From Gordonia shandongensis DSM 45094 (lineage in GTDB: Bacteria; Actinomycetota; Actinomycetes; Mycobacteriales; Mycobacteriaceae), in NCBI RefSeq assembly GCF_000423025.1, contig NZ_AUHE01000013.1:58575-122574 (forward strand): a DNA stretch of 64,000 nucleotides, written 5' to 3'. The position numbers were made by a program, and so were the translations under genes. The first letter of the stretch is position 1, and the number at the start of each line of letters is the position of its first letter. The notes beneath the pieces were generated by a model. That model worked only from the letters and a program-made list of their open reading frames with translations. It was not told the DNA's origin and searched no databases. Below, one piece after another: positions 61,486 through 64,000 of the stretch.

Positions 61486-63000
61486 GTGAATCCGCATGCC
61501 GAATTCGTCGCAGCCATCGATCAGGGAACCACCTCCACCAGGGCGATGATCTTCGACCGCGCCGGGTCGGTGGTCGTCAGCGAGCAGTTGGAGCACCGGC
61601 AGATCTTTCCGCGCGCCGGATGGGTGGAGCACGACCCGCGGGAGATCTGGCGCAACACTCGTCGCGTGGCCGCCGCAGCGTTGGCCGACGCGCAGTTGAG
61701 TCCCGAATCCATCGCGGCGTGCGGGATCACGAACCAGCGCGAGACCACCGTCATCTGGGATCGCAGCACCGGCGAACCGGTGTACAACGCGATCGTCTGG
61801 CAGGACACCCGCACCGACGATCTCGCTCAGGAGTTGGCCCGGGACCATCCGGACGGTGTCGATCGGTATCGCGAACGGACGGGGCTCCCGCTGTCGACGT
61901 ATTTCTCCGGTCTCAAGGCTCGGTGGATCCTCGACAACGTCGAGGGCGTCCGCGCCCGCGCCGAGGCCGGCGACCTGATGTTCGGCACCATCGACACCTG
62001 GCTGGCGTGGAACATGACCGGCGGCGTCGACGGCGGACTCCACATCACCGACGTCACCAACGCGTCGCGCACCCTCCTGATGGATTTGCGCACCCTCGAC
62101 TGGGATCCGGAGATCTGCGCCGACCTCGGCATCCCAATGTCGATGCTCCCGGAGATCCGCAGCAGTTCCGGGGTGCTCGGCGAACTCCGGACGGCGGGGT
62201 CGCTACCCGACGTCCCTCTCGGTGGAATTCTCGGCGATCAGCAGGCGGCCATGTTCGGTCAGGCCTGCCTGGCTCCCGGCGAGGCCAAGAACACCTACGG
62301 AACCGGCAACTTCCTACTTCTCAACACCGGGACCGAGCCGGTGCTGAGCCGCCACGGCCTGCTCACCACCGTCTGTTACCAGCTCGACGGCGGTCCCGCG
62401 CACTACGCGCTGGAGGGGTCGATCGCCGTCACCGGATCGCTGGTGCAGTGGGTCCGCGACAATCTCGGTTTGATCTCCGACGCCGCCGAGATCGAGACCC
62501 TGGCGCAACGGGTGGACGACAACGGCGGCGTGTACGTGGTTCCCGCCTTCTCCGGACTGTTCGCACCACGGTGGCGACCCGATGCGCGCGGGGTCATCGT
62601 CGGGCTCACCCGGTTCGCGGACCGCCACCACCTGGCGCGCGCCGTCCTGGAGGCCAGCGCCTACCAGACCCGCGAGGTGATCGAGGCGATGGAAGCCGAC
62701 TCCGGCGTCCGACTGCAGACGCTGAAGGTGGACGGTGGAATGGTGGTGAACGAGCTGTTGATGCAGTTCCAGGCCGACATCCTCGGTGTCCCCGTGGTGC
62801 GGCCGGTCGTCAACGAGACCACAGCACTCGGGGCCGCCTACGCCGCTGGTCTCGCCGTCGGCTACTGGTCGGACGTCGAGGAGATCCGGGAGAACTGGGC
62901 GCGCGGAGGTCGCTGGGAACCGTCGATGCGTGATGACGAGCGAGCCCGTCTCTACGCCGGCTGGAACCGCGCCGTCACGCACAGCTTCGATCTCGCCTGA
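61486..63000 (+). CDS. glpK: Glycerol kinase
   Basis: Phosphorylates glycerol with ATP. It has 504 residues from a GTG at 61486. The N-terminal FGGY domain opens with [16 protein letters not shown] (DQGTTSTR at 12-19), then [12 protein letters not shown] and [10 protein letters not shown]. The C-terminal domain has [12 protein letters not shown] (phosphate site) and [10 protein letters not shown] with ATP contacts. With divergent glpD this gives the pathway from glycerol to dihydroxyacetone phosphate; no glpF channel gene is near. The ribosome site is weak, so a leaderless or short-leader transcript is possible. Confidence 0.95.
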   Translation: MNPHAEFVAAIDQGTTSTRAMIFDRAGSVVVSEQLEHRQIFPRAGWVEHDPREIWRNTRRVAAAALADAQLSPESIAACGITNQRETTVIWDRSTGEPVYNAIVWQDTRTDDLAQELARDHPDGVDRYRERTGLPLSTYFSGLKARWILDNVEGVRARAEAGDLMFGTIDTWLAWNMTGGVDGGLHITDVTNASRTLLMDLRTLDWDPEICADLGIPMSMLPEIRSSSGVLGELRTAGSLPDVPLGGILGDQQAAMFGQACLAPGEAKNTYGTGNFLLLNTGTEPVLSRHGLLTTVCYQLDGGPAHYALEGSIAVTGSLVQWVRDNLGLISDAAEIETLAQRVDDNGGVYVVPAFSGLFAPRWRPDARGVIVGLTRFADRHHLARAVLEASAYQTREVIEAMEADSGVRLQTLKVDGGMVVNELLMQFQADILGVPVVRPVVNETTALGAAYAAGLAVGYWSDVEEIRENWARGGRWEPSMRDDERARLYAGWNRAVTHSFDLA

Positions 63001-63088
63001 CCGGCCCTGCCTCCACCGGGTCGTCCTTCGGTGAAGTCGGTATGCGTTCCGGCGCAACACGGCGTGTCGTCAGGTTCGGCGTGTCGGG

Positions 63089-64000
63089 TCAGAACGGCGG
63101 CAGGCCGTCGTCGGTGGCGTCGAGTGCGGCAAGTGCTTGATCGGTTTCGCGGTGGCGGCGGTTGATCGCCCGTTGCTGCATCCGATATCGGTGTTTGGCC
63201 TCGAGACGGGTCCGAGTGCGTTTCGGTGCATTCTCGGCGTGTCCGGTTGTTCGGCGTGTCGCGCTGGCGGGGTCACTGGTGGTCGGGTCGCTGTGGTCGC
63301 AGGGCAGGAGTCCGAGCTCGGGGAGGAGCCAGGTGTTGGCGGCCTGCCGGCGCACGGTGATGCCTTCCGGGGTGGTGATCTCGGTCCACACGATGCCGTG
63401 GGCGTCGATGATCTGGTCGTCGAGCCAGCCGCGAGTATGAGTCTTCAGGCCGTGGTGGAAGCGGCACTTGGGATTGAGGTTGCACGCACACGTCGGCCCA
63501 CCCGACCCCGGATCGGCGTGGTTGTATTCGGTGACATGATCCAGATCGCACCGCCACGCCGGTCGATCACAGCCGACCCAGGAGCACGTGCCGAACAACC
63601 CGCGCACATCGCCTCGGGGGCGGCGGTGGGCCGATATGGATTGCCTCGCTGCGCGGTCCGGTCCAGGAGTTGCCCGAGGTCGAGGTCCCGAGTCGTCGCG
63701 TCGGGTCGTTTCGCTAAGTCTCGGACGTGGGCGGCAGAGATCGGCCCGTGGCCGTCCAATACGGCGGGGGTGTCGGCGGAGCCGTCGAGGGTTTCTTTCC
63801 GGACCACGACGTGCAGGACGATGCTCGCACACCGGGCGGCCACATCGTGATCGGAGAGCTCAGCCGCACAGTCGGCGCGTTCGCACGCGCAGACGAACGG
63901 CACCCCGGTCAGGCGGGCGACGGCCGCATCAGCACGTCGTTCTCCCTTCGTGCGCGGATCGTGGCGGCATACGCCGGCGATGACCGCATCGATGGTGTCT
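63089..64000 (-). pseudogene. 13E12-repeat (DUF222) HNH endonuclease, frameshifted, 5' partial
   Basis: The gene enters from the right edge of the window. Its 5' part is open to base 64000 and contains DPRTKGERRADA, the hallmark of the mycobacterial 13E12/DUF222 family. Near 63610 the frame shifts by one base, and the HNH nuclease domain continues in another frame: CSWVGCDRPAWRCDLDHV, CACNLNPKC and HHGLKTH with the expected Cys/His zinc and catalytic residues. The C-terminus is Arg-rich. The family is mobile and multi-copy in mycolata. A real frameshift mutation, a programmed shift or a base error are all possible. Bases 63001-63088 hold nothing recognisable. Confidence 0.75.

Noticed and set aside
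1..64000. CRISPR arrays, tRNA or rRNA genes, IS elements with terminal repeats
   Set aside because: None seen by eye; short tandem repeats present are in-frame coding repeats, not spacer arrays. A tRNAscan or IS search would be needed to exclude weak cases.

Overview
The window is high-GC DNA with dense coding, GTG starts, ATGA/GTGA stop-start overlaps and mycolata-type cell-envelope genes. The gene content and order point to Mycobacteriales, most likely Gordonia or a close relative. Several blocks follow the Mycobacterium tuberculosis order as I recall it: mrp, tatB, htrA, rseA, sigE, O-methyltransferase; then manB, wbbL, rmlD, LCP protein, TIGR03089 protein; fadE25, purE, purK, gtrA, PH protein, birA, accD5, accE5, maf, sseA, sufE-like, accA3; and later lhr and glpD.

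Layout. 1-5.2 kb: envelope stress (SigE, anti-sigma RseA, HtrA), Tat secretion (TatB) and the Fe-S carrier Mrp. 5.3-10.9 kb: arabinogalactan linker synthesis (mannose-1-P guanylyltransferase, WbbL, RmlD) and an LCP ligase. 11-21.8 kb: FadE25, a TetR regulator, small oxidoreductases, PurE/PurK, GtrA, a PH-protein/response-regulator/histidine-kinase operon and BirA. 21.9-32.5 kb: acyl-CoA carboxylase genes accD5, accE5 and accA3. Between them lie maf, a decayed histidine kinase, a zinc-peptidase lipoprotein, sulfur-transfer genes and a PapA-like acyltransferase. 32.5-40 kb: an amino-acid permease, a MobA-like protein and two tandem metE genes. 40-48.6 kb: Nudix and acyl-CoA dehydrogenase genes, then proline catabolism (PucR regulator, PutA, PutP). 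48.6-54.5 kb: a second PucR regulator, an EthA-like Baeyer-Villiger monooxygenase, an acyl-CoA dehydrogenase and a cobalt-uptake operon (cbtB, cbtA, phosphatase-like). 54.6-64 kb: Lhr helicase, a PPOX protein, GlpD/GlpK and a broken 13E12/HNH gene running off the window.

The most interesting signals are regulatory and concern vitamin B12 and lipid precursors. Two cobalamin riboswitches are visible, one before metE2 (B12-independent methionine synthase) and one before cbtB. The upstream metE1 shares the metE2 promoter and early leader but lacks the aptamer. MetE1 also has substitutions at all three folate-contacting residues I could check, while keeping the zinc and homocysteine residues, so it may be a re-purposed paralog. 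The same operator, CCGAGC-N4-GCTCGG, sits before both accD5 and accA3, which suggests joint control of carboxylase subunits. Seven genes carry in-frame 15-bp tandem repeats in disordered segments. No tRNA, rRNA, IS element or CRISPR array was found. Gaps over 300 bp are limited to 37123-37570, which holds the metE2 riboswitch.
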